Shown piece by piece: positions 26,697 to 35,114 of a stretch of DNA of 64,000 bases. Each line of letters begins with the position of its first letter. Position 1 is the stretch's first letter. The notes below the pieces were generated by a model. It made no database searches, was not told the DNA's origin, and was given only the letters and a program-made list of their open reading frames with translations. Both the position numbers and the translations under genes were made by a program. Source of the DNA: an uncultured Siphonobacter sp. (lineage in GTDB: Bacteria > Bacteroidota > Bacteroidia > Cytophagales > Spirosomataceae); the NCBI GenBank assembly GCA_913775095.1, contig CAJYIW010000002.1, forward strand, positions 496,001 to 560,000, read 5' to 3'.

Positions 26697-27448
26697 GCCG
26701 CTAACTGATCGGGCTTGTGAGCAGGAGCATCTGAAAAACCTGCCAGCAGGTCCGATTTTTTCAAATAGTTCTCATCGGGCGAATAAAGAAACAATCCCGA
26801 ACCGCCTTTCAGCAGGTTAATCAATACCTTATGATCGGCGTATGAAACGGCAGGACAACCCTGGCTACGGCCCAGACGACCCGTTTGTTTGATAAAAGAT
26901 TCACTCACGTAATCTGCTCCGTGCATCACAATGGCACGGTTGTAGACCTGATCGTTGATCCCTTTTTCAAGTCCTTCCAGTTTGAGGGAAAGACCATGTT
27001 TACCCTGATAGGTTCCTAACGTCCGGTAGAAACCAAGGCTGGATTGGTAGGAAGAATTGGAATTGGAAAAATGAGTGGCAAATTCCTGACCGGAATTCCG
27101 GCCGTGGGCCACGTAGGTATTATAAATTACTTTCTTCTTCAGTAAGTCAATGACGTATAAACGTTTGTTGCGTGAAGACTGACTGAAATCGGCAATCGCA
27201 ATAACGGGCTGTTGCAGTTTCATTCGCTGGAAACCATACCAGGCATAATGGAAAGCTTCGGGTGATAATCCAAGGGTTTGAAGCTCCAGACTGTCGTACA
27301 AACTTACCCATTCCTGATCGGGACTGACAACGATGGTTTTTGAGAGAGGTACTTCCTTTTTCTCGTTAAAAGCAAATCGATTAATAAATCCAAGTGAGAA
27401 GACAAAAACCAGGGTCGAAGCGACCAGAATCGCTAGTGACTTGTTCAT
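26666..27448 (-). CDS. Murein L,D-transpeptidase catalytic-domain family protein (YkuD_2)
   Basis: 260 aa. A signal peptide or anchor (residues 5-22) leads into a YkuD_2 (PF13645) domain. Motifs are AIADFSQSSRNKRLYVID, the histidine of AIVMHGADYVSE near 172 and the catalytic cysteine near 198 in GRSQGCPAVS. The family is annotated as periplasmic or secreted peptidoglycan L,D-transpeptidase-like. It runs into the YkuD lipoprotein gene tail to tail with a 31-bp overlap, an arrangement that could lead to antisense interference between the two. Confidence 0.9.
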   Translation of the reverse strand: MNKSLAILVASTLVFVFSLGFINRFAFNEKKEVPLSKTIVVSPDQEWVSLYDSLELQTLGLSPEAFHYAWYGFQRMKLQQPVIAIADFSQSSRNKRLYVIDLLKKKVIYNTYVAHGRNSGQEFATHFSNSNSSYQSSLGFYRTLGTYQGKHGLSLKLEGLEKGINDQVYNRAIVMHGADYVSESFIKQTGRLGRSQGCPAVSYADHKVLINLLKGGSGLFLYSPDENYLKKSDLLAGFSDAPAHKPDQLAAQASQPYTSL

Positions 27449-27931
27449 TTAGTATTCGTTTGGTTGGTGAAAAAAACGGACTAATCGAATAAAAATCTCA
27501 AGGACGAAGGACTTCGAAAAATACTGACATTCTCTAAAAACGGCAAATCTTTTGCTTAAGTTCCTGACAAGTCGATTGTTTGATAAGGACATGGTGCCTT
27601 TCTCCAAAAAATGAGCAGCTTTGCGTCAGGCTTCTTTCCTGGCTGAAAAAAGCTATTTTCTATTCATCAGGAAGCATCCGTATACATACGATTTCAGGCT
27701 CGATTGTGGTTTGAGCGTTGCCCGGAATTTGTGATAATCCTTCTCTCATAACCAGTTAAATTCGAAAAGGTCCACGTATTCCCTTGAACGATTGCGGGTT
27801 GGTTTTACGGAGTTATCAAAGTTTTGAGCAAGAGTTGAGAGTATAGTTGATCAAAAAATCACTATTAGTTACGACCGATTTGACCGGAGAAATCGGCAAA
27901 TCTTTGAAAATCATACCTCTAAATTCAGCAC
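27449..27931. other. 480-bp intergenic region, two divergent starts
   Basis: It separates the YkuD_2 gene (minus) from the TIM-barrel gene (plus). AATCTTTG at 27899-27906 is a one-off match to TAnnTTTG with TTG at 27880-27882, 26 bp before the ATG at 27932, and is a candidate promoter. No open frame with normal codon use and no repeat are evident. Confidence 0.5.
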
Positions 27932-28852
27932 ATGTTACGTCGCACGTTCGTTAAAAATTTCTCTGCTGCCGCTGGCGTGGCCATGCTCGGCGGTTTACAG
28001 GCTTCCGCTGCTACGCCTCCTGCGAATACCTTTAAGCTCAAATATGCTCCTCACTTTGGCATGTTCGAGAATCTGGCCGGGAAAGACATCTACAAGCAGT
28101 TACAATTTATGGCCGATCAGGGTTTCAGAGCTCTGGAAGATAACGGCATGACGGGTCGTCCCGAAGCCGAACAAACCAAAATCGGAGATATGCTGACGAA
28201 ACTGGGGATGGAAATGGGCGTATTCGTTCTGCATAAGGGTGGAAACGGAGCCAATACGCTGGCGGCGGGTAAGAAAGAACACCTGGATATTTTTCTGAAA
28301 GGATGTCAGAACGCGATTGAAGTTTCCAAGCGTTGCAAAACCAAGTACACGACGGTTGTTCCCGGTAACTTTCAGCGGAACTTACCCATTGGGGTGCAGA
28401 CGGGTAACGTCATTGACGCCCTGCGTCGCGGAGCGGAAATGCTGGAGCCACACGGTCTGATCATGGTGCTGGAGCCCCTGAGCGATTCGCCGGATTTATA
28501 CCTTCAGACTTCCGACCAGACGTATGAAATTTGCCGGGCGGTGAACAGCCCCTCCTGCAAAATTCTGTTTGATGTCTATCACATGCAGAAAACCGAAGGC
28601 CACATTATTCCGCATATCGACTGGACCTGGAACGAAATTGCGTATTTCCAGATGGGCGATAATCCCGGTCGGAATGAACCCGGTACGGGAGAGATTAATT
28701 ATCAGAATGTCTTCAAGCACATTTATAAGAAAATGAAAGAAAGCAATCGCGATTTCATTTTTGGAATGGAACACGGAATCTCCGTTCCCGGAGCGGAAGG
28801 TGAAAGAAAACTAATCGAAGCCTACAAACAGGCGGATAGTTTTCAGGTATAA
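27932..28852 (+). CDS. Tat-exported hydroxypyruvate isomerase-like TIM-barrel protein
   Basis: 306 aa. The N-terminus LRRTFVKNFSAAAGVAMLGG has a twin arginine and a hydrophobic core, so export by Tat is likely, as for other Bacteroidota sugar isomerase/epimerases. The barrel carries the Hyi-type block: GLIMVLEPLSDSPD (Glu near 190), CKILFDVYHMQ (Asp, His), QMGDNPGRNEPGTGEINY near 250, and FIFGMEHG (Glu) near the end. Hyi converts hydroxypyruvate to tartronate semialdehyde, but export makes an actual role in the cytosolic pathway doubtful. It ends at a strong terminator. Confidence 0.88.
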   Translation: MLRRTFVKNFSAAAGVAMLGGLQASAATPPANTFKLKYAPHFGMFENLAGKDIYKQLQFMADQGFRALEDNGMTGRPEAEQTKIGDMLTKLGMEMGVFVLHKGGNGANTLAAGKKEHLDIFLKGCQNAIEVSKRCKTKYTTVVPGNFQRNLPIGVQTGNVIDALRRGAEMLEPHGLIMVLEPLSDSPDLYLQTSDQTYEICRAVNSPSCKILFDVYHMQKTEGHIIPHIDWTWNEIAYFQMGDNPGRNEPGTGEINYQNVFKHIYKKMKESNRDFIFGMEHGISVPGAEGERKLIEAYKQADSFQV

Positions 28853-28874
28853 ATGAAGTAGTTACTTATGAAGG

Positions 28875-28910
28875 AAAAGACGTTGCTCCTCAGCAACGTC
28901 TTTTTGTTTT
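28875..28910 (+). terminator. Intrinsic terminator after the TIM-barrel gene
   Basis: AAAAGACGTTGCT/AGCAACGTCTTTT forms a 13-bp stem with a 4-nt loop and a TTTTTGTTTTT tail. Confidence 0.92.
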
Positions 28911-29117
28911 TGCCGCTATCCGCTTTTTCGCTGGTAGCTTGATCGTTGAGAGTACAATTCTAAGAAAGACGGCTCACCCGTAAGTGTTCAATAAAACAAG
29001 ACAAAACATACAAAATGAATATAATTTTTATCCAAAATATGTTTAAATATCGATTCTTGTCTTTATATTTTAATCAATAAGCTTGTTTTTTTGCCCGGAA
29101 AGTATTGTTTTTGAATC

Positions 29118-30392
29118 ATGAAAGAATTCAGAGTCCCTCCGGGGGCAGCGGTACTTTTCGTGGACATGAACAGCTTCTTTGCCAGTTGCGAGCAGCAGGA
29201 TAACTATTACCTACGCGGCCGCCCCGTGGCAGTATGCGTGTATCCGAGTCAGTTTGGCTGTGTAATTGCTCCTTCTATCGAGGCCAAAAAGAAAGGGATC
29301 AAACTCGGAATGCGTCTGAATGAAGCCATGCGGATATGTCCGGATCTGGTACCCCTTCCAACCAGTCCGGAAAAGTATCGGGACTATCACACTAAAATCA
29401 TGACGATTCTCAAGCGATTCTCGGATCAGGTCATTCCCCGAAGCATTGACGAAGCCGTCGTCATTCTAACGAATCATCGCCTGATTTATCACGACCTGGA
29501 AAAGGTAGCGTTTGACATCAAAAAAGCGATAAAGACCGAAGTAGGCGATTACCTGCAATGTTCAATTGGAATCGCCCCTAACGCTTTTCTGGCCAAACTG
29601 GGCTCTGATCTTATCAAACCCAACGGCCTAACCGTGATTACTCCCGATAATATTGACCTGATTCTGAACCAATTAGAATTGGTAGATTTACCCGGCATTG
29701 CCTCAGGTATGGCCCGGCGGCTGCAACATTCGGGGATTGATTCGCCCCTGAAGCTACGTTATGCCGATCCTGAATTTCTGCGGGCGGCCTGTCGCAGTAT
29801 TATCGGCTGGCACTGGCATCTGCGGTTGAATTTTTACGAGATAGATACCGAATACACGCCCGCTTACAAAAGCATGCAGGCCATGCGGCACCTGTCGCGA
29901 AGCCAGCGGCAATCGCCGGAGGTATTGGAAGAAATTCTATTCATGCTCTGCCAGACGCTGGAACGGCGGATGGTACAGCAAAATGTGTTTTGCAAAACGG
30001 CTTTTTTCTGGGCAAAATACGAAGAGGGAAGAACGTACAGTGATGAAATGCAATTTCAAACGCCCGTTCAGGATGGCGTGGCTTTGTTTAACCTGATTCT
30101 CAAACGAGCCGCAACCAGGGCTCAGTGGCAGCACTCTTCAGAATCCCTGCTTAATCCGGGACTGGTCTTATTGGGCGTGGGCGTCCGTCAGTTCATACCC
30201 GATCAGCTCGTTCAGTATCAGCTTTTTGAAGACAACGTGCGGAAGGATAAACTGCGAAAAGTCTATTACGAGTTACGGGAAAAACACGGCAGCCGAAAAA
30301 TCATGCGGGCCGCCGAAGTGAGTGATGATCCTCCGGTAAAGGATGTGATCGGATTTGGTTCAGTGAAAGATATGTACAGCTCTAATATATAG
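29118..30392 (+). CDS. Y-family DNA polymerase (translesion)
   Basis: 424 aa. The catalytic acids of Y-family polymerases are kept: Asp16 in LFVDMNSFFASCEQQ and the Asp-Glu pair near 111-112 in RSIDEAVV. The palm/fingers region and the HhH element (VDLPGIASGMARRL) follow, then a little-finger domain. It lacks the UmuC-type C-terminal tail and is longer than DinB (about 350 aa), so I leave it without a gene symbol. It would copy past damaged bases. No imuA, dnaE2 or umuD lies next to it. The upstream 200 bp is very AT-rich and probably carries its promoter. Confidence 0.9.
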   Translation: MKEFRVPPGAAVLFVDMNSFFASCEQQDNYYLRGRPVAVCVYPSQFGCVIAPSIEAKKKGIKLGMRLNEAMRICPDLVPLPTSPEKYRDYHTKIMTILKRFSDQVIPRSIDEAVVILTNHRLIYHDLEKVAFDIKKAIKTEVGDYLQCSIGIAPNAFLAKLGSDLIKPNGLTVITPDNIDLILNQLELVDLPGIASGMARRLQHSGIDSPLKLRYADPEFLRAACRSIIGWHWHLRLNFYEIDTEYTPAYKSMQAMRHLSRSQRQSPEVLEEILFMLCQTLERRMVQQNVFCKTAFFWAKYEEGRTYSDEMQFQTPVQDGVALFNLILKRAATRAQWQHSSESLLNPGLVLLGVGVRQFIPDQLVQYQLFEDNVRKDKLRKVYYELREKHGSRKIMRAAEVSDDPPVKDVIGFGSVKDMYSSNI

Positions 30393-30495
30393 AGGGGAAG
30401 TGCGGGTAAGGAATAGCCCAGGTACAGCTGTTGCACAGATTTAGTACGAGAATCTGAAATTTGCTGAAAGCAGATCATCCCTGAAAATCCTGTTA

Positions 30496-30503
30496 TACCT
30501 TTG
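30496..30503 (+). promoter_or_regulatory. -7 promoter box of the aldo/keto reductase gene
   Basis: TACCTTTG fits TAnnTTTG exactly, 57 bp before the ATG at 30561. No good -33 TTG at the usual distance is seen. Confidence 0.55.
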
Positions 30504-30560
30504 AGCAGAGTAAGGGGGCTGCTGTAGCCATCTGAACAACGATCATTACCTCTCGACAAC

Positions 30561-31532
30561 ATGAACTATCGCAGATTTGGCCGTACCGACTGGAAGGTTT
30601 CCGAAATGGGTTACGGTATGTGGGGGCTAGCCGGCTGGACGGGCTCCGATATCGAAGAAATCAATCAATCACTGGATCGCTCGGTAGAATTAGGTTGTAA
30701 TTTTTTCGATACAGCCTGGGGCTACGGAGCCGGAAAAAGTGAAGAGATTCTGGGCGAGCTGATGAAACGCCACTCGGATCATCGCTTGTACGCCGCCACT
30801 AAAATTCCACCCCAAAACTTCAAATGGCCCTCCCGGCCGGAATACACGCTGGACGAATGCTTCCCGGCGTCCCACATCATTGAATACACGGAAAAAAGCC
30901 TGAAAAACCTGAAAGTCGAACAGATTGACCTTCAGCAATTTCACGTATGGGAAGATGCCTGGGCCACTAACGACGACTGGAAAGAAGCCGTTCAGAAATT
31001 AACTCAGGAGGGAAAAGTAGCTCACTGGGGAATCTCCGTAAATCGCTGGGAACCCGAGAACGTTCTGGAAACGCTCCGCACGGGCCTGATCTCTTCGGTG
31101 CAGGTGATCTATAATATTTTTGATCAGGCTCCCGAAGATCATTTATTCCCTTTGTGCAAGGAACTGGATGTTGCGGTGATTGCCCGCGTGCCCTTCGATG
31201 AGGGTACTTTGACCGGCACTCTGACGGAAGAAACGACATTCCCCGCTGACGACTGGCGTTCTACTTACTTTGTTCCCGAAAATCTCAAAGACAGCGTTCA
31301 TCACGCGGAAGCTTTACGTCCGTTGATTCCGGCGGGTATGACCATGCCCGAAATGGCTCTCCGGTTTATCCTCAGTAACCCCGACGTCGGAACGATCATT
31401 CCGGGTATGCGGAAGATGAAAAATGTGGAAGCCAACATGGCCGCTGCCGACGGAGCGGGGTTAATGCCCGCTTTATTACAGGATTTGAAGAATCACCGCT
31501 GGGATCGTACCCCGACCGAGTGGAGTCAATAG
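30561..31532 (+). CDS. Aldo/keto reductase
   Basis: 323 aa (alpha/beta)8-barrel NADPH oxidoreductase. The catalytic tetrad is present: Asp50 (FFDTAWGYG), Tyr55, Lys81 (AATKIPP) and His near 128 (QQFHVWED). The C-terminal block NPDVGTIIPGMRKMKNVEANMAA is the NADP-phosphate site. It probably reduces a sugar or aldehyde. It precedes the 2-keto-3-deoxygluconate kinase gene by 130 bp with a terminator between, so a role in the uronic acid route is possible but not shown. Confidence 0.91.
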   Translation: MNYRRFGRTDWKVSEMGYGMWGLAGWTGSDIEEINQSLDRSVELGCNFFDTAWGYGAGKSEEILGELMKRHSDHRLYAATKIPPQNFKWPSRPEYTLDECFPASHIIEYTEKSLKNLKVEQIDLQQFHVWEDAWATNDDWKEAVQKLTQEGKVAHWGISVNRWEPENVLETLRTGLISSVQVIYNIFDQAPEDHLFPLCKELDVAVIARVPFDEGTLTGTLTEETTFPADDWRSTYFVPENLKDSVHHAEALRPLIPAGMTMPEMALRFILSNPDVGTIIPGMRKMKNVEANMAAADGAGLMPALLQDLKNHRWDRTPTEWSQ

Positions 31533-31593
31533 AAGGATTAACGGAATCGTATACGGGTATCGAATCCTTATTTGCGTCTCTTTACTATGAACC

Positions 31594-31633
31594 GGTCTGA
31601 CGTTTGGAAAAACTCTGAACGTCAGACCATTTC
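31594..31633 (+). terminator. Hairpin between aldo/keto reductase and sugar kinase genes
   Basis: Perfect 11-bp stem GGTCTGACGTT/AACGTCAGACC with a 13-nt loop, followed by ATTTCT. The T-run is short. Confidence 0.65.
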
Positions 31634-31663
31634 TACACTACCTCAGAAGGATTACTACCCTGC

Positions 31664-32668
31664 ATGAAAAAAGTTGTCACCTTTGGCGAGATTATGTTGC
31701 GGCTCAGTACGCCCGGCTTCGCCCGATTTGTTCAAACGACGAGTCTTAATGTAAACTTTGGGGGCGGAGAGGCAAACGTAGCCGCCGCTCTGGCTTACCT
31801 TGATGTTCCCGCCAGCCACGTAACCCGTTTTCCCGATAACGACTGGGGGTATGCTGCTACGGCGATGTTGCGTCGGTATGGCGTTCAGACGCAGGATATC
31901 GTTCAGGGTGGTGATCGGATCGGGACGTATTTCCTGGAAACGGGAGCCATGATGCGGGCCAGTCGAATCATCTACGATCGGACGAATTCATCGTTCGCTC
32001 AGATGGACCCCCGTGAGTTTAACTGGGAGGAAATTCTGGCAGATGCTCAGTGGTTTCACTTTACAGGCATTTCTCCGGCCATCTCTGAAGGAGCTTATCT
32101 GGCCTGTAAAGCAGCCGTAGAAACAGCGAATCGGTTAGGTATTAAAGTATCAGCGGATGTCAACTCCCGGAAAAACCTCTGGAAGTGGGGCCGCCCGGCC
32201 AGTGAAATCATGACGCAACTGACCGCTGGCTGCGACGTGATTGTTTGTGCCGAAGGCGACGCTGAAGAGTTATTCGATATCAAACCCCAGGGGGAAGGCG
32301 ATCGCTTTATTTCAGTGGCCAGACAGCTTCAGGAGAAATTTCCCCGCGTTCAAAAAATCATTAATACCAAACGGGGGTCCGTTTCCGCTTCGCACAATAG
32401 CTTATCCGGTCGTTGCTGGAATGGCGAGTTGCTGGAAACCATCACACACGAAATGGTACCGATGGTCGATCGTATCGGCGGTGGTGATGCCTTCCTGGCG
32501 GGTTTTATTTACGGTCAGATCAAGGGCTACAGCGATCAGAAATCCATTGATTTCGCTACGGCCGCTTCCGCTCTCAAGCACAGCATTGAAGGCGATTTCA
32601 ATCTCGCTTCCGTAGCCGAAATCGAAACGGTCATGAGCGGAGACACCAGCGGCCGGTTGAGTAGATGA
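31664..32668 (+). CDS. kdgK: 2-keto-3-deoxygluconate kinase (PfkB family)
   Basis: 334 aa PfkB/ribokinase-fold sugar kinase. N-terminal VVTFGEIMLRLSTPG and LNVNFGGGEANVAAALA are typical of KdgK; the PfkB signature 2 DRIGGGDAFLAGFIYG includes the catalytic base Asp near 275. It would phosphorylate 2-keto-3-deoxygluconate to KDPG. The next gene encodes the enzyme that cleaves KDPG, which strongly supports this call. The pathway starts from uronic acids; KduI of the same pathway is at 37091-37921. Confidence 0.9.
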   Translation: MKKVVTFGEIMLRLSTPGFARFVQTTSLNVNFGGGEANVAAALAYLDVPASHVTRFPDNDWGYAATAMLRRYGVQTQDIVQGGDRIGTYFLETGAMMRASRIIYDRTNSSFAQMDPREFNWEEILADAQWFHFTGISPAISEGAYLACKAAVETANRLGIKVSADVNSRKNLWKWGRPASEIMTQLTAGCDVIVCAEGDAEELFDIKPQGEGDRFISVARQLQEKFPRVQKIINTKRGSVSASHNSLSGRCWNGELLETITHEMVPMVDRIGGGDAFLAGFIYGQIKGYSDQKSIDFATAASALKHSIEGDFNLASVAEIETVMSGDTSGRLSR

Positions 32669-32685
32669 GGTAATCACGTTGAGCG

Positions 32686-32849
32686 TTTTGGGTTTGGAGT
32701 TACTTCGCTCGTAAGGAATTACTCAAATTTCAAGCACAAGACAGGAAAATAAGAGTATTGATTTATACAGTTATTATTGAGAAAGTAGAGTCAAGGTTTT
32801 GAGAATGATACAAAAAACTCAAAACTCAAAACTCAAAACTCCAGACTCC
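32686..32849. repeat. Spacer with tandem AAAACTC heptamers and complementary flank
   Basis: At 32816-32840 the heptamer CAAAACT is repeated about three times in perfect register, followed by the variant CCAGACT. The gap also holds GTTTTGAG/CTCAAAAC arms at 32796-32803 and 32818-32825. A related, more degenerate complementary run (GTTTTGGGTTTGGAGT) is at 32685-32701. It is the only non-coding stretch between kdgK and the KDPG aldolase gene. Confidence 0.6.
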
Positions 32850-32850
32850 A

Positions 32851-33522
32851 ATGGCTAGTTTCACGCGATTACAGGTGTATCAAACCTTACTGGAAAATCC
32901 GATTATGCCGATTTTCCACCATAATGATATCGAAGTTGCCAAGAAAATCCTGACGGCCTGTTACGAAGGCGGTATCCGGATTTGTGAGTTTACTAATCGG
33001 GGCGATTATGCTCACGAAACGTATTCGGAATTACGGAAATTCGGTAAGAAAAACTTCCCCGACTTAGTCGTAGGAGCCGGAACCATTGTTGACGCTGCTT
33101 CGGCGACCTTATACATTCAGTTAGGAGCCGATTTTATCGTAGCCCCCGTACTGCATCAGGACGTGGCGATTACCTGCAACCGACGCAAAATTGCCTGGAT
33201 GCCCGGTTGCTTCACACTCTCCGAAATTTCTAAAGCCGAAGAATGGGGAGCCGAAATTGTGAAATTATTCCCCGGTCAGGCCTCTTCTCCCGAGTTTGTA
33301 AAAGCTATTAAAGGTCCCATGCCCTGGACCGACATCGTCGTCACGGGTGGGGTTGAACCGACACAGGCCAGTCTGAAAACCTGGTTTGACGCCGGGGTTC
33401 GGGGCGTGGGCATTGGCTCTCAGTTATTCCCGAAAAACCTGGTGGAAGCCAACGACTGGCAGACGATCGCCGACAAGATTGCAGAAGCCGTTCGCGTAGC
33501 CAAATGGGTGAAAGAACCATAG
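32851..33522 (+). CDS. eda: 2-dehydro-3-deoxyphosphogluconate (KDPG) aldolase
   Basis: 223 aa class I aldolase. The Schiff-base lysine is Lys138 in IVKLFPGQ, the conserved Glu46 lies in ICEFTNRG, and the phosphate-binding glycines are in TGGVEPT and GVGIGSQLF. It would split KDPG into pyruvate and glyceraldehyde-3-phosphate, the last step of the Entner-Doudoroff and uronate routes. It follows kdgK in the same direction, separated by 182 bp of unusual repeat sequence, and ends at a strong terminator. Confidence 0.9.
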   Translation: MASFTRLQVYQTLLENPIMPIFHHNDIEVAKKILTACYEGGIRICEFTNRGDYAHETYSELRKFGKKNFPDLVVGAGTIVDAASATLYIQLGADFIVAPVLHQDVAITCNRRKIAWMPGCFTLSEISKAEEWGAEIVKLFPGQASSPEFVKAIKGPMPWTDIVVTGGVEPTQASLKTWFDAGVRGVGIGSQLFPKNLVEANDWQTIADKIAEAVRVAKWVKEP

Positions 33523-33542
33523 AAGTTCAGGCTTACCTGCGT

Positions 33543-33579
33543 AAAAAGATCGCTTTCAGAGGCGATCTTTTTATTTTTG
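33543..33579 (+). terminator. Intrinsic terminator after the aldolase gene
   Basis: AAAAAGATCGC/GCGATCTTTTT perfect 11-bp stem with an 8-nt loop and TTATTTTTG behind it. Confidence 0.93.
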
Positions 33580-33598
33580 TAGCTGACGTAACGAAGCC

Positions 33599-34231
33599 TT
33601 GAAAACAATTATCATTTTTTTAGTAACCTTTGGTATCAGCTTTGCGGGCTCGGTTCACCCCGGGCCGGTTAATCTCTCGGTTATTCAATCCGTATTGAGA
33701 AAAAATTTTCCCGCTGCCCTGTGGATTGGTCTGGGCGGAGCTTTGGTAGAAATTCCCTATGGGTATCTGGCTTTGCAGGGAATTCACTTTGTGGAGCATT
33801 ATCCCACCGGCTTGAAGTTACTTCAGATCATCGTCATCCCGATTTTGATTTTATTAGGGGTACTGGCCCTGCTTCGGAAGCCTCAGGTCAATCCTGCCAT
33901 TCCACAAACCCACACGTCTCAGCTCTCTTTTTTTAAGGGCGTTTTTCTTTCCCTGATCAACGGGCAGTTACCTATTTACTGGTTTGCCATTCTGCTCAAC
34001 TATCAGGTCTATAGCTGGCTGCGGGTAGAAAGCGGCTGGCATCAGTCAGGCTTTTTGTTGGGAGCCAGCCTGGGATCTTTTGCTTTACAAGGCACGTACG
34101 CGTCACTGGCCCGGAAATATCAGGATCGGCTGATGAAGTATCTGAAAATTGAATGGATGGAGCGAATCATCGGTATTTTGTTCATTGCCGTTGGTATCTG
34201 GCAGGCCATTCTTTTCTTCGCTCAGGCCTGA
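33599..34231 (+). CDS. LysE-family amino acid exporter, first of a tandem pair
   Basis: 210 aa with a TTG start at 33599 (no ATG gives the expected N-terminus). Six hydrophobic segments and the LysE-type opening FGISFAGSVHPGPVNLSVIQSVL. The family exports amino acids such as lysine, threonine or homoserine. The next gene is a divergent paralogue with the same opening pattern (GFLGSAYPGPVKLSVVQSVI). The pair is probably transcribed together; a terminator lies just upstream, so the promoter is very short or lies in the hairpin region. Confidence 0.85.
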   Translation: MKTIIIFLVTFGISFAGSVHPGPVNLSVIQSVLRKNFPAALWIGLGGALVEIPYGYLALQGIHFVEHYPTGLKLLQIIVIPILILLGVLALLRKPQVNPAIPQTHTSQLSFFKGVFLSLINGQLPIYWFAILLNYQVYSWLRVESGWHQSGFLLGASLGSFALQGTYASLARKYQDRLMKYLKIEWMERIIGILFIAVGIWQAILFFAQA

Positions 34232-34301
34232 AGATGGAATAACTTTTTCAAGCAGGAGTGAACCAGACTGGCGATTTTACCCACGCATGAGTCGGTCCTT
34301 C

Positions 34302-34952
34302 ATGAAAGTTTTATCCATTTTTATTGTCGCCCTTACGGTAGGATTTTTGGGTTCAGCTTACCCCGGCCCAGTGAAATTGAGTGTGGTTCAGTCCGTTATT
34401 CAGAAGAATCTTCGCGTTGGTTTTTGGGCATCGGTAGGAGCTTCGCTACCAGAAGTAATCGGAAGCATTCTGGCCATCCGCAGTATGCGTTGGCTGGAGG
34501 AAGTGCCTGACGTACTGATCTGGTTTCAATGGTCCATTATCCCCATTTTATTACTGGTCGGTTTCTTTACGTTGCGTAATAAAAAGGCCCCGGATTCCCC
34601 GGAAGCAGATCCTGAAAATGCCACTACTGACGATCAGCCCGCCAGTCGAAAAGCGTTTGGCAAGGCGATGGTATTAAATATCTGTAATCCTCAGTTAATT
34701 CCTTTCTGGCTGGTAGCGGCGGTGTGGTTCAATCGAAACGCGGAACTTTCCATCGATTCTTTTTTTGACGAAGTAGCGTTTACCCTCGGAGCTACGGCGG
34801 GATCATTCGCCATGAATTACCTCTACGCCAAACTCACCTTCATTAACCGGGAACGCATTCTGGAAAAAATAAAACCCCAAACCATTCGCTTGATAACGGG
34901 CTGGGGTTTCATTCTGCTGGGCTTATGGCAAGCCGTGCAGGCGTTTAATTAA
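34302..34952 (+). CDS. LysE-family amino acid exporter, second of a tandem pair
   Basis: 216 aa from ATG 34302, which aligns with the start of its neighbour; an ATG 15 bp upstream (34287) is possible, while earlier in-frame codons overlap the first exporter gene and read as non-family sequence. It shares SAYPGPVKLSVVQSV with the neighbour, has six membrane segments and a short acidic loop (PEADPENATTDD) near residue 100. Tandem duplication followed by divergence is likely. The substrate is unknown. Confidence 0.86.
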   Translation: MKVLSIFIVALTVGFLGSAYPGPVKLSVVQSVIQKNLRVGFWASVGASLPEVIGSILAIRSMRWLEEVPDVLIWFQWSIIPILLLVGFFTLRNKKAPDSPEADPENATTDDQPASRKAFGKAMVLNICNPQLIPFWLVAAVWFNRNAELSIDSFFDEVAFTLGATAGSFAMNYLYAKLTFINRERILEKIKPQTIRLITGWGFILLGLWQAVQAFN

Positions 34953-35042
34953 TGAATGAAGGATAGAAGGACGGAATGATAGAATAGGGTTTACAGAAAA
35001 TACTCACTTGCAGCAAAATCTTAAGATCTCTGACCGGGTAAC

Positions 35043-35070
35043 GCAGAGACGCGATTCATCGCGTCTCTAC
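35043..35070. repeat. Short family A hairpin (GCAGAGACGCGAT...ATCGCGTCTCTAC)
   Basis: Arms 35043-35055 and 35058-35070 pair at 12 of 13 positions around TC. The motif GTAGAGACGCGAT with its mate is the same core as the longer family A copies. It is located between the LysE gene end and the end of the convergent ABC gene and may also act as a terminator. Confidence 0.65.
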
Positions 35071-35114
35071 CTTTTACCATCAACTACTAACCAACAACCA
35101 GCAACAAAAAGAAA

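Noticed and set aside
28996-29064. ACAAGACA/TTGTCT pair before the Y-family polymerase gene considered as a LexA-type operator
   Set aside because: The halves overlap only over six bases and are far apart; no known LexA box is matched.
32813-32846. Short tandem repeats considered as a CRISPR remnant
   Set aside because: Units are 7 nt without spacers, and there are no cas genes in the window.
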